Positions 31,286 through 39,353 of a DNA stretch of 43,942 nucleotides are shown here, one piece after another. Position 1 is the first letter of the stretch. Every line of letters begins with the position of its first letter. Position numbers and translations under genes: made by a program. This DNA comes from Streptosporangiales bacterium (GTDB lineage: Bacteria; Actinomycetota; Actinomycetes; Streptosporangiales; Streptosporangiaceae). The DNA lies in the NCBI GenBank assembly GCA_009784565.1, contig WRBL01000011.1:1-43942 (forward strand), read 5' to 3'. Below the pieces are notes generated by a model. That model saw only the letters and a program-made list of their open reading frames with translations, did no database searches and was not told where the DNA came from.

Positions 31286-32611
31286 CTACTCCGCCCGGCG
31301 GAACGGAACCTCCCGTTTCGGCGGGCGGGCCCCGGCCGGGGTCGCCGCCTCCGCGCGGGCCGCCGCGAGAGCGCGTTCGGTGAACTCGCCGTCGAGCCCG
31401 GTCTGGCGGGCGCACCACTGGACCCAGTCCGGGAACAGGGCCATCGCCTCGTTGACCGGTTCCGGCTCGTAGGCCTCGCGCAGGAACGACGCGCACGACT
31501 CGATCCGGTGCGGGGAGCAGGCGAAGAACGCCGCCTCGTCCGGCGGAACCTCGGGCCCCCACGCCTCCAGGATCAGGTCCAGCAGGTCCTCGTCGCTGTC
31601 CCGGTCACCGGGGGAGTTCCAGGCGTGCCCGGTGTGCTGATCCAGGAAGCCCTGGACCGAGGCCTCCCGGGCCTCTGCCTCCCCGGGCTGCTCCCTGGGA
31701 AGCCGCTTCCCCAGCGCGGCGGCCAGGGCCGCGGCGCGGCGGGTGAGCCTCGGCGCCTCCCGGAAGAACTCACCCGGCTCGTCGCCGATCACGGAATCGG
31801 ACTGCATCGACCCGTGCTGCGCCTGCTGCAGCAGGCGCAGGCCCGTCCGGGGCGGGCACGGGCCGAACGCGGCGCCGCCCGCCGCCGGGCCGACCGCGTC
31901 CCGCCACTCCGTCAGCGCGGCGTCGGCCGAGTCGTAGGCACCGGCGCCGACCACCAGGCCGATCGCGCACCAGTCGAGGTCCCAGGCGTACCAGTGGTCA
32001 GCGTCGGACGGCCGCGCCGGATCGCTGAACGGCGCGGCCAGCAGGATCCGGTCCCCGTAGACGTCACGGGCGAGGAGCACGTCGGCGCCCTCGGCCGATT
32101 GGTACCAGGGGACGGGAACGCCGGGTACCAGGGCGTCCCCGCCCGCGGCGATCTCCCGGGCCCCGGCCTCGAGTTCCGCGACGGCCTCCTCGTCGGCGAT
32201 CCCGCAGCAGAAGGCCCACAGCCGGGGCCAGTCCTTGCCTCCGCTGGCCCAGTCGGCGTCCAGGGCGTCCATGGCGGTCTCGGTCAGGGCCTGCCGCCAG
32301 CCCGCCGGGGTCAGGCCGGTGCGCTGGCCGGGACCGTTGACCCGGGCGCAGAACTCCTCGCCGGTGATCCGGCCCGCGAGCGTCTCGATGTCCAGCAGCC
32401 GGTCCGGCCACTCGGCCTCCCGGACCCGGTCCAGAACGGTCCGGTGCGATTCGGCCCACCACGGCCAGGCGCGCGGCTCTCCGGTCCCCGCCGGTTCGGC
32501 CGCGCGCGGCCGGACGGCCTCATGCTCCTGGAACTGCTGAGCCCGCCGCTGCGGGTTGCCGCTCACGCCCTTGCTCGGCTTCCGCCCCGATTTCCGTTTC
32601 TTGGCAGCCAC
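31286..32611 (-). CDS. Conserved hypothetical protein, actinobacterial type
   Basis: 441 aa, cytoplasmic. A basic N-terminus (AAKKRKSGRKPSKG) precedes a Trp-rich acidic body (PWWAESHRTVLDRVREAEWP, DADHWYAWDLDWCAIGLVVG). No domain recognised; codon bias supports real coding. GTG start with TACGCT (32624-32619) 7 nt upstream: another leaderless promoter. It may follow a short open frame at 32630-32815 but has its own -10. Convergent with the serine hydrolase with a single base between. Confidence 0.75.
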   Translation of the reverse strand: MAAKKRKSGRKPSKGVSGNPQRRAQQFQEHEAVRPRAAEPAGTGEPRAWPWWAESHRTVLDRVREAEWPDRLLDIETLAGRITGEEFCARVNGPGQRTGLTPAGWRQALTETAMDALDADWASGGKDWPRLWAFCCGIADEEAVAELEAGAREIAAGGDALVPGVPVPWYQSAEGADVLLARDVYGDRILLAAPFSDPARPSDADHWYAWDLDWCAIGLVVGAGAYDSADAALTEWRDAVGPAAGGAAFGPCPPRTGLRLLQQAQHGSMQSDSVIGDEPGEFFREAPRLTRRAAALAAALGKRLPREQPGEAEAREASVQGFLDQHTGHAWNSPGDRDSDEDLLDLILEAWGPEVPPDEAAFFACSPHRIESCASFLREAYEPEPVNEAMALFPDWVQWCARQTGLDGEFTERALAAARAEAATPAGARPPKREVPFRRAE

Positions 32612-32618
32612 GGCGTTC

Positions 32619-32624
32619 AGCGTA
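32619..32624 (-). promoter_or_regulatory. -10 element of a leaderless promoter
   Basis: TACGCT on the minus strand, 7 nt before the GTG of the hypothetical gene at 32611. Confidence 0.5.
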
Positions 32625-32629
32625 GCGGC

Positions 32630-32815
32630 TCAGAGATCTCTGATCTGCCGGGTGATGGTGGGGTCGGTGATCGCGGAGTCCCCGGCCAGGAGGAACGCCT
32701 TGCTGAGGATGATGCTGAGGACGGGGTCCACTCGGGGCCGAGCCGTCTCCCGGGTACCGATGAATAGCGGCGACTCGCCGCGTCTGTCAGGGAAAGGCCC
32801 CGCAGAGGAAGGCAC
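32630..32815 (-). CDS. Possible small protein or gene remnant (61 aa)
   Basis: The last 33 codons have strong third-position G/C and read like a real C-terminus (VDPVLSIILSKAFLLAGDSA then ITDPTITRQIRDL). The first part up to the ATG at 32815 is Pro/Arg-rich and overlaps the region needed for expression of the plus-strand SRPBCC gene, so a GTG around 32726-32730 may be the true start, or this is the tail of a decayed gene. No family recognised. Confidence 0.3.
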   Translation of the reverse strand: MPSSAGPFPDRRGESPLFIGTRETARPRVDPVLSIILSKAFLLAGDSAITDPTITRQIRDL

Positions 32816-32820
32816 CCGCC

Positions 32821-33312
32821 ATGACTGAGCCCGTGTCCGTGTCCCGCCGGATCGCCGCGCCCGCCGACGCGCTGTTCGGGATCCTCTCCGACCCGGATCG
32901 TCATCCCGAGATCGACGGATCAGGGATGCTGCGCGGTCCCGAGGGCGGGGCGACGCCCCTGACCGGAGTCGGGGACGCGTTCGCTATGCGCATGCGCAAC
33001 CCGGACGTGGACGACTACGTCATGACCAGCCGCGTCGTCGAGTACGAGCCCGGCCGCCGGATCGCCTGGGAACCAGTGATGTCCGCGGTGTCCGACCCGG
33101 CGTACGAGGACCGGGTCGGTGTCCCCGGGAAATACCGGTGGGGCTACGAGCTCGCGCCCGACGGAGACGCCACCGTGGTCACGGAGACATACGACTGCGC
33201 CAGGTCCCCCGAATGGCTGCGCGAGGCCACCAGAAACGGAGAGAACTGGATCCCGGCCATGAAGAAGAGCCTGGAGAACCTGGAACGGATCGCCGTCACG
33301 TCGGTCCGGTGA
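32821..33312 (+). CDS. SRPBCC family protein, paralogue 2
   Basis: 163 aa. N-terminus TEPVSVSRRIAAPADALFGI and C-terminus MKKSLENLERIAV match the protein at 18410-18907 almost motif by motif (DYVM, RRIxWEP, YDC), showing they are paralogues. Helix-grip ligand-binding fold, ligand unknown. Start ATG with AGAGGAAGG upstream. It ends 2 bp from the convergent MFS paralogue 2. Confidence 0.88.
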   Translation: MTEPVSVSRRIAAPADALFGILSDPDRHPEIDGSGMLRGPEGGATPLTGVGDAFAMRMRNPDVDDYVMTSRVVEYEPGRRIAWEPVMSAVSDPAYEDRVGVPGKYRWGYELAPDGDATVVTETYDCARSPEWLREATRNGENWIPAMKKSLENLERIAVTSVR

Positions 33313-33314
33313 GC

Positions 33315-34604
33315 TTACGGGACGGAGCGGACCTTCCACACCAGGACGGCGCCCAGGACGACGAGGACAACCACCGTGAGGAACAGTGCCGGGTAGCCGA
33401 GATTGCTGACGATCAGCGCGGCGAACGCGGAGGCGAGGACCTGCGAGCCGGAACTCGCGATGGCGATGATGCCCAGGTCCTTGGCGTGGCCTATCCGGGA
33501 TGGCAGGACCTGGGTGACGAGCGCCAGGTCGACCGCCAGGTAGGCGCCGAAGCCGAGCCCCAGCACCAGCGCGCCCCCGACCGTGACCCACCAGGACGGC
33601 CAGATCGCCAGGACGAGGGCGGGGAGGGCCATGACGAGACCGGAGATGGTGACCAGCACCTTGCGTCGGCCGATCCGGTCCGACAGGCGGCCGCAGAACA
33701 CCGCCGAGATCGTCACCCCGACGGCGTAGACGAGGATAAGGAGCAGCAGCCCCTGCGACGCCGTGTACTTCGGGTACTGCTGATGGAAGTGGACCTTGTC
33801 TTCCAGGAAGTACAGCAGGTACGCGATGGCCATCGCGTCGCCGAGCATCACCAGGAACCGGGTCAGCCACGCCCAGGCGAAGTCCGGGTACCGCCGCGGG
33901 CTCACCCAGAACGCCCGGGCGAACTCGCCCCAGTTGAACGGCGGCCGGTCGGCGGGGTCCAGACGCAGGGACCGCGTGAACAGCAGGAACGGCAGCGCGA
34001 ACACGCCCGCGACCACGGCGACCGCCACGAAACCGGAGGCGACCCCGGTGACGAGCAGCGCGACGAGGGCGACGCCGACTACCACGCCGAGGGTTTGCTG
34101 CAGGCTGATCCATCCGGACGCGAAGCCGCGCTGCCGGACCGGTACCCGGTCCGGCACGTTGGCGTTGAGGGCGGACTGCAGCGCGTTCAGGCCGAACTGG
34201 GCGAGCATCCAGCCGACGATCATCCCGGCGATGGTGTGCTGGCCGGACAGGAAGGCGAGCGCGACCGCGGCGAGGACAGCGCCGCCCAGGATCCACGGAT
34301 GCCTGCGCCCGTACCGGCTGGTCGTGCGGTCCGACAGCGCCCCGATGAGCGGCTGGGAAATCATGGCGGCGACGGCGCCGAGCGCGGTCACCCAGCCGAG
34401 CGCGGCGACCTTGTCGGCGGAGCCCGCGATCGCCTGCGCCTGCTCGGGCAGCAGGACCTGGAGCGGGCCGTAGTACCCCACGTACAGGCCGAGGCTGCCC
34501 AGCGAGATCAGCGCGACCCAGCCCCCGCGGACCTTTTCGGTCGGGCCCGTATGCGGGTCATCGGCGATACCCGGGACAGGTATCGATGCTGGAACCTCGG
34601 TCAT
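33315..34604 (-). CDS. MFS transporter (GPH/SUC-like), paralogue 2
   Basis: 429 aa, about 12 membrane helices. It shares with the 28537-29817 protein the QPLIGALSDRTTSRYGRRHPW loop, WGEFARAFWVSPRRYPDFAW and the closing KDLGII region plus LVWKVRSVP end. Likely uptake of a sugar-like or related solute; unproven. ATG 34604 has only a weak Shine-Dalgarno. Convergent with SRPBCC paralogue 2, 2 bp apart. Confidence 0.88.
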   Translation of the reverse strand: MTEVPASIPVPGIADDPHTGPTEKVRGGWVALISLGSLGLYVGYYGPLQVLLPEQAQAIAGSADKVAALGWVTALGAVAAMISQPLIGALSDRTTSRYGRRHPWILGGAVLAAVALAFLSGQHTIAGMIVGWMLAQFGLNALQSALNANVPDRVPVRQRGFASGWISLQQTLGVVVGVALVALLVTGVASGFVAVAVVAGVFALPFLLFTRSLRLDPADRPPFNWGEFARAFWVSPRRYPDFAWAWLTRFLVMLGDAMAIAYLLYFLEDKVHFHQQYPKYTASQGLLLLILVYAVGVTISAVFCGRLSDRIGRRKVLVTISGLVMALPALVLAIWPSWWVTVGGALVLGLGFGAYLAVDLALVTQVLPSRIGHAKDLGIIAIASSGSQVLASAFAALIVSNLGYPALFLTVVVLVVLGAVLVWKVRSVP

Positions 34605-34696
34605 GCGGAGTAACCCCAGATCCGTTCGGTCAATCGGGTGTTCGGGTGGGGCTATATGTATCAGAAGTCCCGCTGAAGTGGAATAGGGCAAATCGG

Positions 34697-35473
34697 TCAC
34701 CGGCCGTGTTGCCACTGGGGCTTGCGCTTCTGGAGGAACGCGCTGATTCCTTCTTGGGCGTCGGGCAGCTGACTGGTCGCGGCCATGACCTCGACGGCGT
34801 GGGCGTACGCCTTCGGCTGGTCCAGGTCGATCTGGGTGTAGAGGGCCTGCTTGCCGATGCCCTTGCTCGCGGCCGAGCCGCGGGTCACGCGGTCGAGGAG
34901 GTCGCTCACCGCGTCGTCGAGGTCCGCGGCGGGCACGACCCGGTTGACCAGGCCCCAGTCCAGCGCCGTGGCCGCGTCGATGACGTCCCCGGACAGGGCC
35001 AGCTCCATCGCGCGCTTCCGGCCCACGTTCCGGGCCACCGCGACCATCGGTGTGTGGCAGAACCAGCCGCCTTTCCCGCCCGGCGCGGCGAAGCCCGCCT
35101 CCTCGCTCGCCACCGCCAGGTCCGCGGTCGCGACCAGCTGGCATCCGGCCGCCGTGGCCAGGCCGTGAACCCGGGCGATGACCGGCTGGGGCACCTCCTG
35201 CATCAGGGACATGAGCTCCGTGCAGGTATTGAGCAGGTTCCGGACCGTTACCAGGTCCTCCCCGCCGACGTCGGCGAAGTCGTGGCCGGCGCTGAAGACC
35301 GGGCCGTTCCCGGCCAGGACGATGCCGAGGGCATCGCTGCCTCCCAGGTCCTTGAACGCCGCGATGAGCTCGCGCATGTGGTCGGCGGACAGGGCGTTCC
35401 GCCGCTTCGGCCGGTTCATGGTGACGGTAGCGAAATCGCCGGACCGTTCGACGAGGATGTGCTGGAAGTCCAT
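34697..35473 (-). CDS. Enoyl-CoA hydratase/isomerase (crotonase) family, ECHDC3-like
   Basis: 258 aa. Crotonase fold with the oxyanion-hole segment FSAGHDFADV and AAGCQLVATADLAVAS. The region after it reads KGGWFCHTPMVAVARNVGRK, the ECHDC3-like pattern, in which the catalytic glutamates of true enoyl-CoA hydratase are not in their usual place; hydratase activity is therefore doubtful. ATG 35473 is preferred because AGGA ends 4 nt upstream; the ATG at 35485 lies before it. It is divergent from the KDA-dehydratase-like gene with only 38 bp between. Confidence 0.88.
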   Translation of the reverse strand: MDFQHILVERSGDFATVTMNRPKRRNALSADHMRELIAAFKDLGGSDALGIVLAGNGPVFSAGHDFADVGGEDLVTVRNLLNTCTELMSLMQEVPQPVIARVHGLATAAGCQLVATADLAVASEEAGFAAPGGKGGWFCHTPMVAVARNVGRKRAMELALSGDVIDAATALDWGLVNRVVPAADLDDAVSDLLDRVTRGSAASKGIGKQALYTQIDLDQPKAYAHAVEVMAATSQLPDAQEGISAFLQKRKPQWQHGR

Positions 35474-35511
35474 GATTCCTAGCATCCGTCTCGCCGTGCG
35501 ACGATGTCCAG

Positions 35512-36420
35512 ATGAGTGCCCCTCTTGCCGGCGTGGTGCCGGTCGTGCCGACGATCTTCCGTGACGACGAGACGGTGGACCTGGCCGGGACGGCCCGGGT
35601 GGCGGACTACCTCATCGACGCCGGAGTCGACGGGCTGTGCCTGCTGGCCAACTACTCTGAGCAGTTCTCGCTGACCGACGCCGAACGGGACTCGCTGGCG
35701 CGCGGGCTGCTGGAGCACGTCGCCGGACGGGTACCGGTGATCGTCACGACCAGCCACTACAGTGCCCGGGTCGCCGCCTCGCGCAGCCGGGCGGCGCAGG
35801 ACATGGGCGCGGCGATGGTGATGCTGATGCCGCCGTTCTTCGGCGCCACGATGACCGTCGACGGGCCCGGGGTGATCGCGTACTTCGGGCAGGTCGCCGA
35901 CGCGATCGACATCCCGGTCATGGTCCAGGACGCGCCGCTGTCGGCGACGCCGCTGCCCGTGTCCGTGCTCGCCGACCTGGTCTCGAAGGTCCCTCAGGTG
36001 ACGCACGCCAAGATCGAGACGCCGCAGGCCGCGTCCAAGCTCGCCGCGCTGGAGGGCGTCTTCCCGGGGCCGTTCGACGGGGAGGAGTCGGTGACCTTGA
36101 TCCCCGACCTGGACGCGGGCGCGGTCGGGACGATGCCGAGTTCGTCGGTGCCGTCCGAACTCGGAGAGATCGTCCGCCGGTACCGGTCCGGGGACCGGCC
36201 GGGCGCCGTGGCCGCGTGGGAAGCCCTGCTGCCGCTCATCCACTACGAGAACCGGCAGTGCGGGCTGCGGGCGCAGAAGATCCTCCTGCGTTCGGCCGGG
36301 ATCATCGGGTCGGACCGGACGCGGGCGCCGTTCGGCCCGGTACCGGACCGGGTCCGCGACGGACTGCTCGAACTGGCGCGGGCCCGGGACCCGTTCATCC
36401 TGCGCTGGGCGCGAGGGTAG
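35512..36420 (+). CDS. L-2-keto-3-deoxyarabonate dehydratase-like DapA-family enzyme
   Basis: 302 aa. DapA-superfamily barrel of the 2-keto-3-deoxy-L-arabonate dehydratase type: LANYSEQFSLTDAERDSL, PVIVTTSHYS, AAMVMLMPPFFGAT, MVQDAPLSATPLP, THAKIETPQAASKL (Schiff-base Lys), DGEESVTLIPDLDAGAVG and PLIHYENRQCGLRAQKILL. The Tyr of the standard aldolase motif is absent (MVQDAPL), consistent with that subgroup. It would dehydrate a 2-keto-3-deoxy sugar acid in a non-phosphorylative pentose pathway, but no arabonate genes lie beside it. ATG 35512 has no Shine-Dalgarno and is probably leaderless. Confidence 0.8.
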   Translation: MSAPLAGVVPVVPTIFRDDETVDLAGTARVADYLIDAGVDGLCLLANYSEQFSLTDAERDSLARGLLEHVAGRVPVIVTTSHYSARVAASRSRAAQDMGAAMVMLMPPFFGATMTVDGPGVIAYFGQVADAIDIPVMVQDAPLSATPLPVSVLADLVSKVPQVTHAKIETPQAASKLAALEGVFPGPFDGEESVTLIPDLDAGAVGTMPSSSVPSELGEIVRRYRSGDRPGAVAAWEALLPLIHYENRQCGLRAQKILLRSAGIIGSDRTRAPFGPVPDRVRDGLLELARARDPFILRWARG

Positions 36421-36476
36421 GCAGGCGCCCGCGGGGAACGAGCCGAGGTTATTCGGCGGCACCTGCGGTGTCGTAT

Positions 36477-36501
36477 TGGTGATTTTCACAAAAGGTCACC
36501 A
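36477..36501. promoter_or_regulatory. Inverted repeat upstream of alkB
   Basis: TGGTGA-N13-TCACCA, about 86 nt before the alkB start, in an AT-richer patch (TGATTTTCACAAAAGG). Possible operator or activator site. Confidence 0.4.
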
Positions 36502-36587
36502 GCGAATTAGCTTCCCGGACAGTGATCCGCGATCCGTGTCTCAGGCACTCTGGGCACAGTCCGCAACACGTACGGGAGGCACTGGTC

Positions 36588-38030
36588 ATGGCATTGGAGC
36601 CCAGCGGCATCGTCGCCGATGGCACGGCGGAACAGTGGCGGGATAAGAAGCGGTACCTGTGGCTGCTCGGGCTGGTCGCCCCGGCGATCGGGATCCTGGC
36701 GATCGGGGGTTTCCTGCTGACGGGAGCGGGGGTCCTCCTGTGGGCGGGCCCGGTCGTGGTCCTCGGGGTGATCCCCGTGATCGACCTGCTCACCGGGCTC
36801 GACGGCTCCAACCCGCCCGATGAGGTCATCGAGGCCCTGGAGAACGACCGGTACTACCGGTGGGTGACCTTCGCGTACCTGCCGGTCCAGTACGCCGGCT
36901 TCGTGTACGCCATGTACCTGATCGCGACGCGGGACTGGTCGGCGGCCGACAAGATCGGCCTGGCGGTGACCATGGGCTTCGTCGGCGGCATCGGCATCAA
37001 CACCGCCCACGAGCTCGGCCACAAGAAGGAGCGCAGCGAGCGCTGGCTGGCGAAGATCGCCCTCGCCCAGTGTTTCTACGGCCATTTCTACGTCGAGCAC
37101 AACCGTGGCCACCACGTGCGGGTCGCCACCCCGGAAGACCCGGCCAGTTCCCGGATGGGGGAGAGCTTCTACCGCTTCTGGCCGCGCACGGTGTACGGGT
37201 CCCTGGTGTCGGCCTGGGGGAAGGAAGCGGCCCGCTACGGCCGCAAGGGCCGCCACCCGTTCCGGGCCGGCAACAACGTGCTCAACGCGTGGGCGATGTC
37301 CGCGGTGCTGTGGGCGGCGCTCGCCCTCTGGCTCGGCGCGGCCGTCCTGCCGTTCCTGGTCCTGCAAGCGGTGGTCGCGTTCTCCCTGCTGGAGGCGGTC
37401 AACTACCTGGAGCACTACGGCATGCTGCGGCAGCTGGTCACCTCCGGCGGCCGGCAGCGCTACGAGCGTGTCCTGCCCTCGCACAGCTGGAACTCCAACA
37501 ACCTCGCCACCAACCTGCTCCTTTACCACCTGCAGCGGCACAGCGACCACCACGCCAACCCGACCCGGCGCTACCAGGTGCTCCGCGACTACGCCGAGAG
37601 CCCGGCCCTGCCCACCGGCTACGCCGGGATGATCGTGCTGGCGCTGGTGCCCCCGCTCTGGCGCCGGGTCATGGACCCGCGCGTCGCGGCGCACTTCGAC
37701 GGCGACATCCGGCTGGCCAACGTGCAGCCCGGCCACCGGGAGCGGCTGCTGCGCCAGTTCCCGCCGGTCCCCGGCCAGCCCTCGGACGGGACGCGCGAGG
37801 ACCTGGCCCGCCGGGACTTCGGCGACGATGTCGCGGCGGCGCGCTGCCCCGGCTGCGGCTACACCTACGAGGTCGACGCCGGGAACGAGAGCGAGGGCTT
37901 CGCGGCCGGCACGGCCTGGAAGGACATCCCCGACGACTGGTGCTGCCCGGACTGCGGTGTCCGGGAGAAGGTCGACTTCGTCCCGCTGTCCTACGCGTCG
38001 CTGTCCTCCGCGGCCAGGAAGGCGTCGTAG
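36588..38030 (+). CDS. alkB: Alkane 1-monooxygenase AlkB fused to rubredoxin
   Basis: 480 aa. Membrane-bound non-heme diiron hydroxylase (residues 20-395) that converts n-alkanes to 1-alkanols. The eight-His signature is present: HELGH (141-145), EHNRGHH (170-176), NYLEHYG (272-278) and LQRHSDHH (315-322). Hydrophobic helices lie at about 25-70, 95-140 and 235-270. After a linker the C-terminus is a rubredoxin (417-470) with Cys420-x2-Cys423 (CPGCGYTY) and Cys453-x2-Cys456 (CPDCG), the electron carrier usually encoded by a separate rubA. The fusion occurs in actinobacteria. A GGGAGG site precedes the ATG. The last 40 bp overlap the convergent PucR-type gene. No rubredoxin reductase is nearby. 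Confidence 0.95.
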   Translation: MALEPSGIVADGTAEQWRDKKRYLWLLGLVAPAIGILAIGGFLLTGAGVLLWAGPVVVLGVIPVIDLLTGLDGSNPPDEVIEALENDRYYRWVTFAYLPVQYAGFVYAMYLIATRDWSAADKIGLAVTMGFVGGIGINTAHELGHKKERSERWLAKIALAQCFYGHFYVEHNRGHHVRVATPEDPASSRMGESFYRFWPRTVYGSLVSAWGKEAARYGRKGRHPFRAGNNVLNAWAMSAVLWAALALWLGAAVLPFLVLQAVVAFSLLEAVNYLEHYGMLRQLVTSGGRQRYERVLPSHSWNSNNLATNLLLYHLQRHSDHHANPTRRYQVLRDYAESPALPTGYAGMIVLALVPPLWRRVMDPRVAAHFDGDIRLANVQPGHRERLLRQFPPVPGQPSDGTREDLARRDFGDDVAAARCPGCGYTYEVDAGNESEGFAAGTAWKDIPDDWCCPDCGVREKVDFVPLSYASLSSAARKAS

Positions 38031-39220
38031 TAGTCCAGTGCCAGCAGCAGGTCCCGGGCGCGGGCCCGGACGGGCAGGCCGAGCAGGCGCTCGGCCTGCC
38101 CGACCCGGTACCGGACGGTGTTCTTGTGGATGCCGAGCCCGGCGGCGACGGTCTCGGCGTCCCCCTCGCCCTGCAGCACGGCCCGCACGGTCTCCCGCAG
38201 CTTGCCGGCGGTCTGGTCCGCCAGCGCGCCCAGCGTCCGCCGCGAGAACCGCCCGGCGGACTCCGGCACCGTGGCCAGCATGGCCAGCGGGGCCACGTCG
38301 TCGTAAAACGTCACCGGCTCGCACCGCCCGGGGGCGAGCGCGACCGGCAGCGCGGCCCGTGCGTCCCGGTGCGCGGCGGTGAATCCGCCGGCTCCGGCCG
38401 CCGGGCCGCCGACGCTCACCCGCAGCGCGGCGCTGTCGAGCCCGAGCCGCGCGAGCCGTTCCCGGGCCGCGGCCCCCTCGGGGCCGGCGACGCTGGAAGA
38501 ACCGGCGGGCAGCCAGGCCCACACCTCGCGTCCGCCCGGCCGGACCACGGCCAGGTGGCCCCGGGACAGCGCCGCGGCCGTCTTCGCCAGCGCCGGCTCC
38601 AGCTGCCGGATCGTGTCGGCGCCGCGGGCGCGCGCGATAAGCGCCAGGTGGGAGCCGCTGACCGGGTAGCCGTCCAGGGCGGCCGACAGGGCCCGCGGGT
38701 CTTCGGCCCGGCCCTCCAGCACGCCGAGCACCGCCTCGTACCGCTGGGTGTCGCCGTGCTGCTGGATCCGGGCGGCCTCCTGCTGGTGGATGAGCACGGA
38801 CTGGTCCACGGAGGCGCTGAACCACTCGCCGGCCCGGGTCCAGAGCCAGATCAGCAGCTTCTCGTGATCCAGCGTGCGGGGCGCCTCCTGGACGACACCG
38901 GTGGCGTAGTCCCAGGAGGCGTCCTGCGCGTTGCGGTAGAGGGCCAGCAGCACGGGCAGGCCCAGGTGGCGCCGGGCCAGCTCGGCGGCCAGTTCCCGCG
39001 CGGCCGGGACGAGCTCGAACGGGTCGTCGGCGAAGAACCAGCCGAGGAACGCCTGCCAGTGCTGGCGGATGGTCTCCTCGAGGAGCGGGGCCAGGGTCCC
39101 GGCCGCGTCCGGAACGCCCTGCTCGATACGGTGCAGGGTCCGCTCCGTGAACACGCTGGCCGCCTCGGGCGTGCGCTGCCTCTCGGCGAAATCCCGTGCC
39201 CATTCCTTCAGGTCCGTCAT
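37991..39220 (-). CDS. PucR-family transcriptional regulator beside alkB
   Basis: 409 aa. N-terminal helical sensory region (residues about 20-170: EETIRQHWQAFLGWF), a CdaR-like middle part (about 180-300) and a C-terminal PucR HTH (about 345-395) with TVAAGLGIHKNTVRYRVGQA. It is convergent with alkB and overlaps its 3' end by 40 bp, so the two transcripts are antisense over that stretch. Control of alkane oxidation genes is a reasonable guess. ATG 39220 fits; the gene is a second PucR-type regulator in the window besides the one at 2179. Confidence 0.9.
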   Translation of the reverse strand: MTDLKEWARDFAERQRTPEAASVFTERTLHRIEQGVPDAAGTLAPLLEETIRQHWQAFLGWFFADDPFELVPAARELAAELARRHLGLPVLLALYRNAQDASWDYATGVVQEAPRTLDHEKLLIWLWTRAGEWFSASVDQSVLIHQQEAARIQQHGDTQRYEAVLGVLEGRAEDPRALSAALDGYPVSGSHLALIARARGADTIRQLEPALAKTAAALSRGHLAVVRPGGREVWAWLPAGSSSVAGPEGAAARERLARLGLDSAALRVSVGGPAAGAGGFTAAHRDARAALPVALAPGRCEPVTFYDDVAPLAMLATVPESAGRFSRRTLGALADQTAGKLRETVRAVLQGEGDAETVAAGLGIHKNTVRYRVGQAERLLGLPVRARARDLLLALDYYDAFLAAEDSDA

Positions 39221-39353
39221 TATCTTGTCTTACAGCAGGACCGCGGTCGTGCGCACGTCCGGCCGGCGAGAGCCTCCGTCAGCGGTGCGCCGCCGGCATT
39301 CATCCGGCAGCACATCCCCGATGAGCGCGGCGCCTCTCGCGCGTCTAACAGCC

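Noticed and set aside
36507-39203. An 898-aa minus-strand open frame across alkB
   Set aside because: Low-complexity Arg/Gly/Pro translation; the real genes on both sides (AlkB and PucR-type) are well supported in other frames.
39239-39248. GACCGCGGTC palindrome upstream of the second PucR-type gene
   Set aside because: A 10-bp all-GC palindrome is expected by chance in DNA of this composition and no second copy was seen.
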